Source: DASRQK01 sp964436635 (lineage in GTDB: Bacteria > Bacteroidota > Bacteroidia > Sphingobacteriales > Sphingobacteriaceae). From it: DNA of 6,074 nucleotides. The position numbers and the translations under genes are program-made. The stretch covers positions 1 through 6,074 of the forward strand of contig CAYTDM010000046.1 of the NCBI GenBank assembly GCA_964436635.1, read 5' to 3'. Positions 1 through 5,211 of this stretch are shown here, piece after piece. The notes beneath the pieces are model-generated. The model was not told where the DNA came from. It saw nothing but the letters and a program-made list of their open reading frames with translations, and did not search any database. Each line of letters starts with the position of its first letter. Within the stretch, counting starts at the first letter, position 1.

Positions 1-2
1 TC

Positions 3-230
3 TCGATCTATTTCATGGGTTTCATCAAAGGATTGCCAAATTTCTATATCCATCTTGCCTGAATGATTCAACTGATTATACATGTAAACATCTCTAGGCA
101 ATTCCCACATATTTATTAAGACGTATATAGGATCTTAATATCCTAAAAAGATATCTTCAAAAATTTCAATGCTTAATTTATACGATTCAGCTAATTTCTG
201 TTTAGAATGTGAACCATATTCAAGCCAGGT
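3..230 (-). pseudogene. Fragment of an unrecognised gene with an in-frame stop, running off the left edge
   Basis: A minus-strand frame reads as plausible protein from about position 230 to a TAA at 135-137, ending in SIEIFEDIFLGY. The same frame then continues without a break as DPIYVLINMWELPRDVYMYN and on through IEIWQSFDETHEID to the left edge. Both halves are rich in aromatic and charged residues and look like one alpha/beta domain, so the TAA looks like a nonsense mutation or a base error inside one gene. If the stop is real, the downstream part could restart at the ATG at 108-110. The style (amphipathic helix, then acidic D-P-I-Y-V-L-I strand) faintly resembles DUF3885-type proteins, but I cannot confirm that. 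The upstream limit is approximate: the open frame continues to 383, but beyond about 213 the opposite strand reads better. No function assigned. Confidence 0.4.
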
Positions 231-411
231 AGCGCAAAAGTTCCAGCAGGCACCTATTTTTACGTCATTGAAGTACGTGAAAATGGAGTTTGGAAAACCA
301 AACTCAGCTTCTTTGTGATCCGATACTAAAACGGGCGATCGAAATATCGTTGGTCGGCAAGCATCAAAACTGGCCGACCACATTCAGAGTTTGATCGAGC
401 CCCAGCAGTAA
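213..411 (+). pseudogene. C-terminal fragment of an unidentified plus-strand gene, apparent frame break near 321-327
   Basis: After an in-frame TGA at 210-212, a plus-strand frame reads as a beta-rich segment containing KVPAGTYFYVIEVRENG and KTKLSFFVIR, ending at TAA 327-329. The next frame then carries DTKTGDRNIVGRQASKLA and an amphipathic helix ending SLIEPQQ at the TAA 409-411, just 16 nt before a strong terminator. One extra base near 321-324 would join the two parts into a single natural C-terminus, so I read this as the 3' end of one gene with a frameshift. The PAGTYFYVIE pattern is common in beta-sandwich domains of exported Bacteroidota proteins, but the family is not recognised. There is no start and no 5' part: to its left the sequence switches to the minus-strand fragment, which suggests a rearrangement junction around 205-230. 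Confidence 0.4.
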
Positions 412-427
412 GGCCGACCCAAACAAC

Positions 428-457
428 AAAAGGCAGGACTCCACTCCTGCCTTTTTT
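428..457 (+). terminator. Rho-independent terminator
   Basis: An 11-bp perfect stem (AAAAGGCAGGA at 428-438 paired with TCCTGCCTTTT at 445-455) encloses a 6-nt loop and runs into a T-tract at 452-457. It lies 16 nt after the stop codon of the plus-strand fragment, so it was probably that gene's terminator. The A-run on the left arm means it could also work, more weakly, for transcripts arriving from the monooxygenase on the minus strand. Confidence 0.85.
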
Positions 458-494
458 ATGTTTTTAAAGAATTTGTATTTTTTTAAAAAGGATT

Positions 495-529
495 TATCTA
501 AAAAATAATTGTTTAGATATTATTTTTTA
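495..529. repeat. Overlapping AT-rich inverted repeats in the convergent spacer
   Basis: Two perfect inverted repeats overlap. TATCTAAA (495-502) pairs with TTTAGATA (512-519) across 9 nt. TAAAAAATAAT (499-509) pairs with ATTATTTTTTA (519-529), also across 9 nt. They sit downstream of the monooxygenase stop codon in a spacer (412-565) without coding potential. The all-A/T 11-bp stem might act as a weak terminator for the minus strand, although no clear T-tract follows it in that direction. The TTTAGATA half-sites match those in front of the SdpR-like repressor gene. In AT-rich DNA this may be chance. Confidence 0.45.
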
Positions 530-565
530 AAGAAAATTTGTTTAATTCCCGAAAAACTTGTATAT

Positions 566-1696
566 TTAAGAAAAGTCATTTATACCAAAAATACGCGCTA
601 ACTGCCGCCTTTCTATGAATTTTGGCACGGATCTAAAAAATGCATTGCGCAGCAAAACCGCCAACGGATGCGAAAAATGAGCGACTTGCCCCATGCGATA
701 ACTGGTGTTCACAATGAAGCGCGCTTTAGGCTTCCGCAACCTTTCAAATTTCTTAAAAAGTTCCTCCACCGATAGATTCTGCGCACTCAATTTGCCAAGT
801 ACATAGGCATCCTCCACCGCTTGACAAGCACCTTGACCTAAGTTTGGCGTGGTCGCATGGGCCGCATCCCCGAGCAAACAACAGCTTCCTTCGCTCCACT
901 TTGCCAAGTGTTTTAAATCTTTTAAATCATTAAATATGATTTGATTACGATCAGTTTGTTGAATTAAGGCTTGAATGTCAGGGTGAAATTCTGTAAAAAG
1001 TCGATGTACATCCTCCTCTCCTTTCACAAGGTCAGCATTCGCTACCGCAAACCAATACAGTTGTCCATTTCCAACCTTAGAAAACCCAAAGCGTTTGCCC
1101 GCTCCCCAACATTCTAAGGCGTCCAGAGCACTGCTTTGCAAAGGCCGATCCGTCGTGATGCCTCGCCAACATAATTGCTTTGCGTCCCGCAGTTGACTAC
1201 TCGGAAATAGTTGTTGTCGAACTACCGAACGAATCCCATCAGCTCCAATCACTGCTGCGGCTTCCACCACCTCCCCGTCTTCAAAAACTAAGCGATTTGG
1301 GCTGCCCGGAATAAGCGTTTTTAAACGTTTGCCAAGATGAATAAACTCCATTCCTACGGCATCCGCGAGCACCCTTTGCAAGGCTGCACGGTGAATCGAA
1401 AGATTGTGTACACCATAAAAGGATTCGAAAGGCCGCAAATCAGAGGTCACAATTTCACGCAACTGCGCATCCGTCAGCTTCACAAAAGATATTTTTTGGC
1501 CCGCCGCTTGGATGGCTTCCCGAACTCCCAAATGTTCAAAAACCTGCATCGCATTATTGGCCATGATGATCCCGGCTCCTACAGGATCGAGCGAAGTCGC
1601 AGATTCGTACACATGCACATTATGCCCCGTCTGACGAAGAGCCAATGCCGTTGTCAAACCACCAATTCCACCGCCTATAATGACAAAATCTTTCAT
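566..1696 (-). CDS. FAD-dependent monooxygenase (group A flavoprotein hydroxylase family)
   Basis: This 376-residue protein is a class A flavin monooxygenase of the salicylate/urate hydroxylase type, which uses NAD(P)H and O2 to hydroxylate or epoxidise a small, often aromatic, substrate in the cytoplasm. The Rossmann dinucleotide motif GGGIGG is at residues 8-13, with the ribose-binding Glu at E31. The RAALQRVL stretch lies at 103-110, the DG motif (GADGIRS) at 151-157, and the GD motif LLGDAAHATTPNLGQGA at 274-290, followed by the QAVEDA helix that closes the FAD site. Length is normal and all cofactor motifs are intact, so it should be functional. The ATG start is well supported because the nucleotide-binding strand begins at once (MKDFVIIGGG). 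There is no clear Shine-Dalgarno; the leader carries a 20-bp tandem repeat. The substrate cannot be told from sequence. It lies 104 bp downstream of sdpI on the same strand. Confidence 0.93.
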   Translation of the reverse strand: MKDFVIIGGGIGGLTTALALRQTGHNVHVYESATSLDPVGAGIIMANNAMQVFEHLGVREAIQAAGQKISFVKLTDAQLREIVTSDLRPFESFYGVHNLSIHRAALQRVLADAVGMEFIHLGKRLKTLIPGSPNRLVFEDGEVVEAAAVIGADGIRSVVRQQLFPSSQLRDAKQLCWRGITTDRPLQSSALDALECWGAGKRFGFSKVGNGQLYWFAVANADLVKGEEDVHRLFTEFHPDIQALIQQTDRNQIIFNDLKDLKHLAKWSEGSCCLLGDAAHATTPNLGQGACQAVEDAYVLGKLSAQNLSVEELFKKFERLRKPKARFIVNTSYRMGQVAHFSHPLAVLLRNAFFRSVPKFIERRQLARIFGINDFS

Positions 1697-1700
1697 GATA

Positions 1701-1775
1701 TTTCTTGCTTCTACTTGCTATTTCTTGTTTCTACTTGCTACTTCTTGTTTCTACTTGCTACTTCTTGCTTTTACT
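1701..1775. repeat. 20-bp tandem repeat with nested 10-bp period
   Basis: Three nearly identical 20-bp units (1701-1720, 1721-1740, 1741-1760), each differing by a single base from the next, are followed by a decayed partial unit at 1761-1775. Read on the minus strand a unit is TAGCAAGTAGAAACAAGAAG, strongly purine-rich. Within each unit the halves resemble each other, so CTTGCT or CTTGTT recurs seven times at an exact 10-bp spacing (1704, 1714, 1724, 1734, 1744, 1754, 1764). The array ends 4 bp from the monooxygenase start codon and would form most of that gene's leader. No reading frame of interest runs through it. Confidence 0.9.
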
Positions 1776-1800
1776 AAATTCCTCTAGCTCACCTTTTACC

Positions 1801-2463
1801 TCACTCATTATTAATAAGGACATCGCGTCCGGTTTTAAACAACCAAAATGAATAAAGAGCCGGCACAATGCTAAGTAAGATGATGGTCACGAAAAGCGTT
1901 CCAATAGAAAAAGAAGTTGGAGAATAAAAACTTAATATCAAGATAAACAAACCGCCAAACATCCAAAATTTTCCGGCCATTTGATGCGTTTTGCGCCAAT
2001 TATATTCATTGTGTAAGGTCCACGGAACGCGAATTCCTAAGAAATAATTTGGCTTGATGGAAGGTAAAAAGTTGCCAAGCACCAAAAACATCACGCCCAT
2101 TATCGAAAACCCGATTTCAGAATTCAGTTCAGTGGTTTGGGTAGCATGAATAATATAGACGGCTAATGCTGAAAAAAGAGCTGTCATCATAAATTTCATG
2201 CGGTACAACTTCTCTCCCATTAAATGCAATTTTTTCTTCGGATCTAAGATGGGCACGATGAAAAAACTTATATAGGCGCCAACAGGAAATACAAAAGCCA
2301 GTAACCAAAGCATTTGCTTACTGCCATAATCGTCTACCTCTCCACGATGATTCCAATGCGTCGGCACCACCTCAGGCAACCCGTTCCAAACACTTAATAA
2401 ATACAAGGTAGGACTCAATATGACCAAAATATTCAGCCACTCATTTTTCAATTTGAACTTCAT
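1801..2463 (-). CDS. sdpI: SdpI-family integral membrane protein (DUF1648 domain), putative immunity/signalling protein
   Basis: A 220-residue polytopic inner-membrane protein. Residues 30-50 carry the DUF1648 signature (VVPTHWNHRGEVDDYGSK), and 130-160 carry the SdpI signature (GNFLPSIKPNYFLGIR, then PWTL, then W-R-K-T-H). Six hydrophobic segments are visible at about 9-26, 51-73, 90-107, 117-135, 163-181 and 186-209. In Bacillus subtilis, SdpI protects against the SdpC peptide toxin and, when loaded, sequesters the repressor SdpR at the membrane. The same role here is inferred from family and gene order, since no toxin gene is in view. Its ATG lies inside the 3' end of the repressor gene (23-bp overlap), implying translational coupling. 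Length is close to the Bacillus protein (about 207 residues). Many SdpI homologues are uncharacterised, so a more general membrane-stress role is possible. Confidence 0.9.
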   Translation of the reverse strand: MKFKLKNEWLNILVILSPTLYLLSVWNGLPEVVPTHWNHRGEVDDYGSKQMLWLLAFVFPVGAYISFFIVPILDPKKKLHLMGEKLYRMKFMMTALFSALAVYIIHATQTTELNSEIGFSIMGVMFLVLGNFLPSIKPNYFLGIRVPWTLHNEYNWRKTHQMAGKFWMFGGLFILILSFYSPTSFSIGTLFVTIILLSIVPALYSFWLFKTGRDVLINNE

Positions 2464-2734
2464 AATTTGTGGTATTTTTTTTTAGTTTAAACTGAATAAT
2501 CCAAGAAAGCAAATCATCTAAAATGGATGTGTTAATCGAATAAATTACATATTGACCCTGTTTTTCCTGGGTAATTAAATCCGCTTTTCGCAACAGTTCC
2601 AAATGGTGCGATATGCTCGGCTTTGAAATTTTAAATTGCGCAGCAATTTCCCCTGCAGACAGGTCCTTTTCTTTTAATAGAACTAGAATTTGTCGCCGGG
2701 TTTCATCGTTCAATGCTTTAAATAATTCATTCAT
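2441..2734 (-). CDS. sdpR: ArsR-family winged-helix repressor, SdpR-like
   Basis: A 97-residue DNA-binding repressor. It opens with FKALNDETRRQILVLLKEKDLSAGEI (broken here only by helix boundaries), the usual ArsR helix pair with the D-x-T-R-R motif at 10-14. The recognition helix ISKPSISHHLELL is at about 36-48, and the wing KQGQYVIYSIN at 58-68. There is no cysteine metal site (no ELCVCDL-type motif), so it is not a metal sensor. The sequence style and the coupled downstream SdpI gene match Bacillus SdpR (about 90 residues), which represses its own operon until SdpI captures it. The final 15 residues or so (KKNTTNYEVQIEK) extend past the fold and are encoded across the overlap with sdpI. 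A palindromic site 12 bp upstream of the ATG suggests autorepression. Confidence 0.92.
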   Translation of the reverse strand: MNELFKALNDETRRQILVLLKEKDLSAGEIAAQFKISKPSISHHLELLRKADLITQEKQGQYVIYSINTSILDDLLSWIIQFKLKKNTTNYEVQIEK

Positions 2735-2745
2735 TGGAAATACTC

Positions 2746-2773
2746 TTTAGATATTTAGATAACTATCTAAATA
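2746..2773. promoter_or_regulatory. Candidate SdpR operator: three TTTAGATA half-sites
   Basis: TTTAGATA occurs twice in direct tandem (2746-2753 and 2754-2761) and once inverted as TATCTAAA (2764-2771). The second and third copies form a perfect palindrome with 10-bp arms, TATTTAGATA (2752-2761) and TATCTAAATA (2764-2773), separated by AC. This is the size and symmetry expected for a dimeric ArsR-family repressor, and it lies immediately upstream of the repressor gene's start. Binding by this repressor is inferred. Confidence 0.65.
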
Positions 2774-2787
2774 ATTTGTTACAACAA
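2758..2787 (-). promoter_or_regulatory. Candidate promoter of sdpR-sdpI overlapping the operator
   Basis: On the minus strand a -33-like TTG (2785-2787) is followed, after 19 nt, by TAGTTATC (2758-2765), which matches four of the six fixed positions of the Bacteroidota -7 element TAnnTTTG. The start of transcription would fall near 2751, giving a leader of about 17 nt. The -7 element lies inside the palindrome, so a bound repressor would block it. The match is imperfect. Confidence 0.35.
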
Positions 2788-2818
2788 GTAAAAAGAAATA
2801 TTGATCAATCATTCCTGT

Positions 2819-3478
2819 TTACTCCTGCATCAATTTCACAGAAAACCGCACGGGTTCTAAAGGGAAATCTTGCGCGTCTTTTGCTAGGCGGCTGATGCGC
2901 ATTAACACCTCAAGGCCTTCAACGACTTCTCCAAAGATCACATAATCTTGATCTAAACGAGGTAATCCTCCATTTTTAAGGTATTCGGCGCGTTGGGCGG
3001 AGACAAATTTCATAGATTTTCTTCTCTCTAAGGCATCCAATTCGGCTTCAGTAATGGGTTGTTTGCCAACCACAAAATACAATTGATTAAAGAAGGAGGC
3101 TTTCTCTGGATTGTCATCCCGACCTGCTCCCATGGCTCCGATTTTATGAAAAGCACGTTCATGAAATTCAGGGGCCATCCGAGGTTTTAACCCTGTTGGA
3201 TCAGTGGCTTCCCGCTTTGCAATGTCAATATCGTGCTCGCCACCTTGCACCACAAAATGCTCGATAATGCGATTAAACAAGGCCTGGTCATACTCCCCTT
3301 TTCGTACTGCCTCTAAGAACATATCTCGGTGATTCGGGGTAAAATCATATAACATGACTTTAAAATCCCCGTGATTCGTAGTGAATAATACGTTATGGCT
3401 TTGTGCAGAAGCGGTTTTTGTGCCAAAAAAGGTCAGCGCCGCAACCAGCATCAAGCTGTTTAAAATAAGTTTTTTCAT
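2819..3478 (-). CDS. Secreted cyclophilin-type peptidyl-prolyl cis-trans isomerase
   Basis: A 219-residue foldase that isomerises X-Pro bonds, probably in the periplasm. Residues 1-25 form a Sec signal peptide (MKK, hydrophobic core LMLVAALTFF, cleavage after TASA); there is no lipobox cysteine. The cyclophilin fold follows: VLFTTNHGDFKVMLYD at 30-45, the catalytic strand FNRII at 68-72 with Arg70, FVVQGG at 75-80, NQLYFVVG at 131-138 (equivalent to the SQFFI block) and VIFGEVVEGLEV at 180-191. About 40 residues inserted at 139-178 are typical of Bacteroidota homologues. Departures from the consensus are Asn69 for the usual His in FHRVI and a divergent F-F-N before Gln132, so activity may be reduced. 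Its start is 4 nt past the hydrolase stop codon, so the two are almost certainly co-transcribed. Confidence 0.9.
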   Translation of the reverse strand: MKKLILNSLMLVAALTFFGTKTASAQSHNVLFTTNHGDFKVMLYDFTPNHRDMFLEAVRKGEYDQALFNRIIEHFVVQGGEHDIDIAKREATDPTGLKPRMAPEFHERAFHKIGAMGAGRDDNPEKASFFNQLYFVVGKQPITEAELDALERRKSMKFVSAQRAEYLKNGGLPRLDQDYVIFGEVVEGLEVLMRISRLAKDAQDFPLEPVRFSVKLMQE

Positions 3479-3482
3479 GCGA

Positions 3483-4595
3483 TTAATTTATTTTGTCCCA
3501 CCAAGGTACAAAATCTCCGGGAGCATCGAGGGATACCAACTGCCCTATTTTTGGAAGCACGAGATTCGCGCCGGCCATTAGACCAGCCTGATACACCCGA
3601 TTTAAAGGTTCGTCCCAGGCGTGATTCGCGAGTGGAAATTTAGCGGAGTGCACCGGTATGGTGTGTGCTGCACGCAAATCTTGGGCTGCCAAAATCACTT
3701 CCTCCGGCATCATATGAATGTATTTCCACAAATCATTATATTGGCCATTTTCTAAGATCGCAAAGTCAAAGGGGCCGTGTTCCTCTCCTATTTGTTTGAA
3801 ATGTGATCCATACCCGCTGTCGCCACCGAGGTACAGTATTTTCGATCCGGACAAAATAAAGGAGGACCAAAGGGTGACATTGCGCTTAAATAAGCGTCCT
3901 GAAAAATGCCTTGCTGTGGCGGAAGTAAAGGTAAAACCAGCGATTTGTGTCGAATCACCCCAGTACAGCTCCGTAATTTGCGCAGCGGGATACCCCCACT
4001 TTTCTAAATGCGCTCCTACCCCTAAGCCCGTCACCACCTGCTTCACCTTATGCTGAATTTTCTTAAACGTATTGTAATCCAAGTGGTCCCAATGATCGTG
4101 CGTGATTACTAACACATCGATTTCAGGAAGGTCTTCAGGCACAATAACATTCGTTCCATCAAAGGCGCGAATGCTGATCCTTACCGGAGTCGCGTATTTA
4201 CTGAACACGGGATCGACCAAAATCCGCTTACCGTCTAATTGGAGGTAATAGGAAGAATGCCCAAACCACACATAAGCATTCTGATTCAAAGGGATCGCGT
4301 GCAGGTCTGTGCGCACAGTTGGCAAGACGTGATCGGGAACATTGCGCGGGTCCTTACCAAATAAAAACGTTTTAAAAACGTCTCCATATCCTTTATCCTC
4401 GGCGAGATCCGGCGTGTGCTCGATATTATGAAAGACACCATTTTTAAAAGTCGGCGTATTTTGCATTCGCAATAATCGCTCACCCGTGGCGGATGCACCA
4501 AAACGATCGTGACGCAGGTAAAACAACCCACCAACGACCAACACAAACAAAATAAATAGAAGTACCTGCATGATTTTTTTAATTGGCTTTCTCAT
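3483..4595 (-). CDS. Membrane-anchored metallo-beta-lactamase-fold hydrolase, NAPE-PLD/UlaG-like
   Basis: A 370-residue zinc hydrolase. The metal motif HDHWDHLD is at 166-173, with further probable ligands His230 (ATARHFSGR), Asp259 (LGGDSGYG) and His316 (IPVHSAKF). The YIHMMPEE segment at 292-299 and the HSSYYLQLDG and LVDPVFS strands (113-133) are characteristic of the NAPE-phospholipase D branch of the COG2220/UlaG group. That relationship suggests a phosphodiester or lipid-derived substrate, but the true substrate is unknown. Residues 9-27 form one transmembrane helix behind a basic start (MRKPIKK), so the enzyme is probably tethered with its catalytic domain outside the cytoplasm. The ATG at 4593-4595 is preferred: the frame extends to a TTG at 4644-4646, but the extra 17 residues (ending VLSCD) would put a non-signal segment before the basic N-terminus. 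First gene of an operon with the cyclophilin. Confidence 0.9.
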   Translation of the reverse strand: MRKPIKKIMQVLLFILFVLVVGGLFYLRHDRFGASATGERLLRMQNTPTFKNGVFHNIEHTPDLAEDKGYGDVFKTFLFGKDPRNVPDHVLPTVRTDLHAIPLNQNAYVWFGHSSYYLQLDGKRILVDPVFSKYATPVRISIRAFDGTNVIVPEDLPEIDVLVITHDHWDHLDYNTFKKIQHKVKQVVTGLGVGAHLEKWGYPAAQITELYWGDSTQIAGFTFTSATARHFSGRLFKRNVTLWSSFILSGSKILYLGGDSGYGSHFKQIGEEHGPFDFAILENGQYNDLWKYIHMMPEEVILAAQDLRAAHTIPVHSAKFPLANHAWDEPLNRVYQAGLMAGANLVLPKIGQLVSLDAPGDFVPWWDKIN

Positions 4596-4643
4596 ATCGC
4601 ATGACAAAACTACAGAATAAAAATGCGATAGCTTTGGTGTTTT

Positions 4644-4651
4644 CAAAATTA
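4644..4651 (-). promoter_or_regulatory. Candidate -7 element for the hydrolase-cyclophilin operon
   Basis: TAATTTTG on the minus strand matches the Bacteroidota -7 consensus TAnnTTTG at every fixed position and would give a leader of roughly 40 nt to the preferred ATG. No TTG is found at the expected -33 spacing. It covers the alternative TTG start codon, which argues against that start. A second match, TAGTTTTG at 4605-4612, lies too close to the ATG to be attractive. Confidence 0.3.
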
Positions 4652-4707
4652 ACTTCCAATATTTTAATAATTTTCTTTTTGGATTTAATTCTGTGATAAA
4701 ATTTTCT

Positions 4708-4715
4708 TACATTTG
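4708..4715 (+). promoter_or_regulatory. Candidate -7 element for the DUF4180 gene
   Basis: TACATTTG on the plus strand matches TAnnTTTG fully and would place transcription start near 4722, giving a leader of about 120 nt. The nearest upstream TTG (4679-4681) is 26 nt away, more than the usual 19-21. The 250-bp spacer 4596-4845 between the divergent genes is otherwise AT-rich and without a recognisable ORF or hairpin. Confidence 0.25.
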
Positions 4716-4845
4716 TCACAACCTAAATATATTGCTTTACCTACATCTATCTACCGTGCTATTTCAATACTATTTTCAAGAAGCGTCGAGTACGCTATGC
4801 GTTTTAATTTAGGGTTAGCAAGATATCAAGCAAACTGATTTTGAA

Positions 4846-5205
4846 ATGATCATTAAAGAGCACCATAGCGGGGACAAAAAAATAGCGGAAATCATCGCAG
4901 AGGACATCCTAATCCACACGGCAGAGGATGGCTTGCAGCTACTCGGCGACCTGTATTTCCAGGGTTTTGACAACGTCATCCTGTATGAAAAAAGCCTAAG
5001 TGCTGATTTTTTTGATTTGAAAACAAAAATAGCCGGAGAAATCCTCCAAAAATTCGCGCAATACCGCATGCCCCTGTGTATAGTAGGGAAATTTTCAAGC
5101 TATGATAGCTCCGCTTTAACAGCCTTCATGCACGAAAGCAACCGCGGCCAACACATTAACTTTGTCTCCACCCAAGCCGAAGCCCTGAAAAGGTGGATGA
5201 AATAG
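4846..5205 (+). CDS. DUF4180 domain protein
   Basis: A 119-residue soluble protein covering one full DUF4180 domain, a family of unknown function. The family hallmarks are clear: IHTAEDGLQLLGDL at 23-36, the strand NVILYEK at 43-49, the signature DFFDLKTKIAGEILQKF at 54-70, LCIVGKFSSYDSSAL at 77-91, and the HESNRG block at 96-101 before a C-terminal strand and helix (INFVSTQAEALKRWMK). No signal peptide or membrane segment, so it is cytoplasmic. The alternating strands and helices suggest a small Rossmann-like or STAS-like alpha/beta fold; this is inference. The ATG is the first in frame that keeps the conserved start, and no strong Shine-Dalgarno precedes it. It is transcribed alone, divergent from the hydrolase, and ends 6 bp before the convergent acetyltransferase stop. 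Confidence 0.9.
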   Translation: MIIKEHHSGDKKIAEIIAEDILIHTAEDGLQLLGDLYFQGFDNVILYEKSLSADFFDLKTKIAGEILQKFAQYRMPLCIVGKFSSYDSSALTAFMHESNRGQHINFVSTQAEALKRWMK

Positions 5206-5211
5206 GGAGTG

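Noticed and set aside
213..383. The N-terminal half of the minus-strand open frame 135-383 as a real protein
   Set aside because: Over this stretch the plus strand reads more like protein (PAGTYFYVIEVRENG, SFFVIR) and ends beside a terminator, while the minus reading begins with an unstructured, Cys-rich sequence. Only the part left of about 230 is kept for the minus strand.
1701..1775. CRISPR array
   Set aside because: The units are directly adjacent 20-mers without unique spacers, and no cas gene is near.
1337..1777. Plus-strand open frame antisense to the monooxygenase and running through the tandem repeat
   Set aside because: It is a shadow of the monooxygenase gene, which has all FAD motifs; its C-terminus is the translated repeat (FLLFLVSTCYFLF), not a believable membrane helix.
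2800..2809. Perfect 10-bp palindrome ATTGATCAAT between the cyclophilin stop and the operator
   Set aside because: No loop, no T-tract and no second copy in the window, so neither a terminator nor a supported operator.
3718..4056. Plus-strand open frame inside the hydrolase gene
   Set aside because: Antisense shadow of a gene with intact zinc-binding motifs; the translated sequence is Pro/Cys-rich and resembles nothing.
4605..4612. TAGTTTTG on the minus strand as promoter of the hydrolase
   Set aside because: It would place transcription start within a few bases of the ATG and has no TTG at -33 spacing; the match at 4644-4651 is preferred.
4596..4646. N-terminal extension of the hydrolase from the TTG at 4644-4646
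   Set aside because: The added residues precede a basic MRKPIKK plus transmembrane helix that looks like a natural N-terminus, TTG is a rare start, and a -7 element match overlaps it.
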